A stretch of 5,729 nucleotides of DNA from Bacillota bacterium (GTDB lineage Bacteria > Bacillota > Bacilli > Alicyclobacillales > SLC66): assembly GCA_021799325.1 (NCBI GenBank), contig JAJZAS010000120.1, forward strand, positions 1 through 5,729, in the 5' to 3' direction. The position numbers and the translations under genes were made by a program. The notes beneath the pieces were generated by a model that was not told where the DNA came from, searched no databases, and saw only the letters and a list, made by a program, of their open reading frames with translations. The stretch's first letter is position 1. Every line of letters starts with the position of its first letter. Below are positions 5,672 to 5,729 of this stretch, one piece after another.

Positions 5672-5729
5672 AATATAGTTTAACGCTTATGGGCTGGCAC
5701 CGGGACAGTGGAATGTGTACTTTGGTTCC
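5672..5729. other. Intergenic tail with no identifiable feature
   Basis: The 58 bases after the methyltransferase stop show no coding start with a ribosome binding site and no hairpin followed by a T run. A terminator, if there is one, lies beyond the window. The segment is too short to judge further. Confidence 0.6.

Noticed and set aside
5672..5729. Possible terminator or repeat end after the methyltransferase gene
   Set aside because: I could not find a stable stem followed by a T run, and no second copy of the GC-rich stretch exists in the window to support a repeat.
1..5729. CRISPR array, insertion sequence, tRNA/rRNA, riboswitch, or defence/mobile cassette
   Set aside because: No regularly spaced repeats, transposase motifs, terminal inverted repeats, tRNA-like folds or leader structures were seen; nearly all bases are explained by seven conserved genes.

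Overview
The window looks like chromosomal, mostly housekeeping DNA from a Gram-positive member of the Bacillota, class Bacilli. The signs are a short Bacillus-type glucose-6-phosphate isomerase (about 443 residues), a YpsC-type RNA methyltransferase, a YueJ-like nicotinamidase, strong AGGAGG-like ribosome binding sites and fairly balanced base composition. A spore-former near Alicyclobacillaceae or Paenibacillaceae is a guess from the overall flavour of the proteins; the sequence alone does not prove it.

Layout: six genes run leftward on the minus strand from 4441 to the left edge, and one gene runs rightward from 4556 to 5671. A 114-base divergent intergenic region (4442-4555) separates them. 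In transcription order the minus-strand genes are: a MaoC-N/HadA-like hot-dog protein (4441-4001), a MaoC/HadB-like (R)-hydratase (4000-3599), a FabG-like short-chain reductase (3569-2817), a PncA-like nicotinamidase (2814-2278), pgi (2266-935) and cysK (910 to beyond position 1). Gaps between them are 0 to 29 bases and several stop codons touch the next gene's ribosome binding site, so they are probably one operon. No terminator-like hairpin was seen between any two of them.

How they fit together: the first three genes form a compact dehydratase/reductase module resembling mycobacterial HadA-HadB plus a ketoacyl reductase. HadB keeps the Asp/His catalytic pair, while HadA has Tyr where the His should be, so a heterodimer with one active site is the natural reading. 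No ketosynthase, acyl carrier protein, ligase or thiolase is present to show whether the module builds or degrades acyl chains. The reductase has an Asp at the end of beta-strand 2, which favours NAD(H) over NADP(H). The distal genes serve NAD salvage, central carbon metabolism and cysteine synthesis; their link to the acyl module may be only co-transcription.

The rightward gene encodes a THUMP-domain, SAM-dependent RNA N2-guanine methyltransferase of the YpsC/RlmL family. The divergent region holds plausible promoters for both directions and a perfect TTAGC-N6-GCTAA palindrome that could be an operator. I found no CRISPR array, mobile element, RNA gene, toxin-antitoxin or defence system, and no convincing new biological system. 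The most unusual item is the HadAB-like pair in a Bacillota-type operon. Bases 5672-5729 hold nothing I can name.
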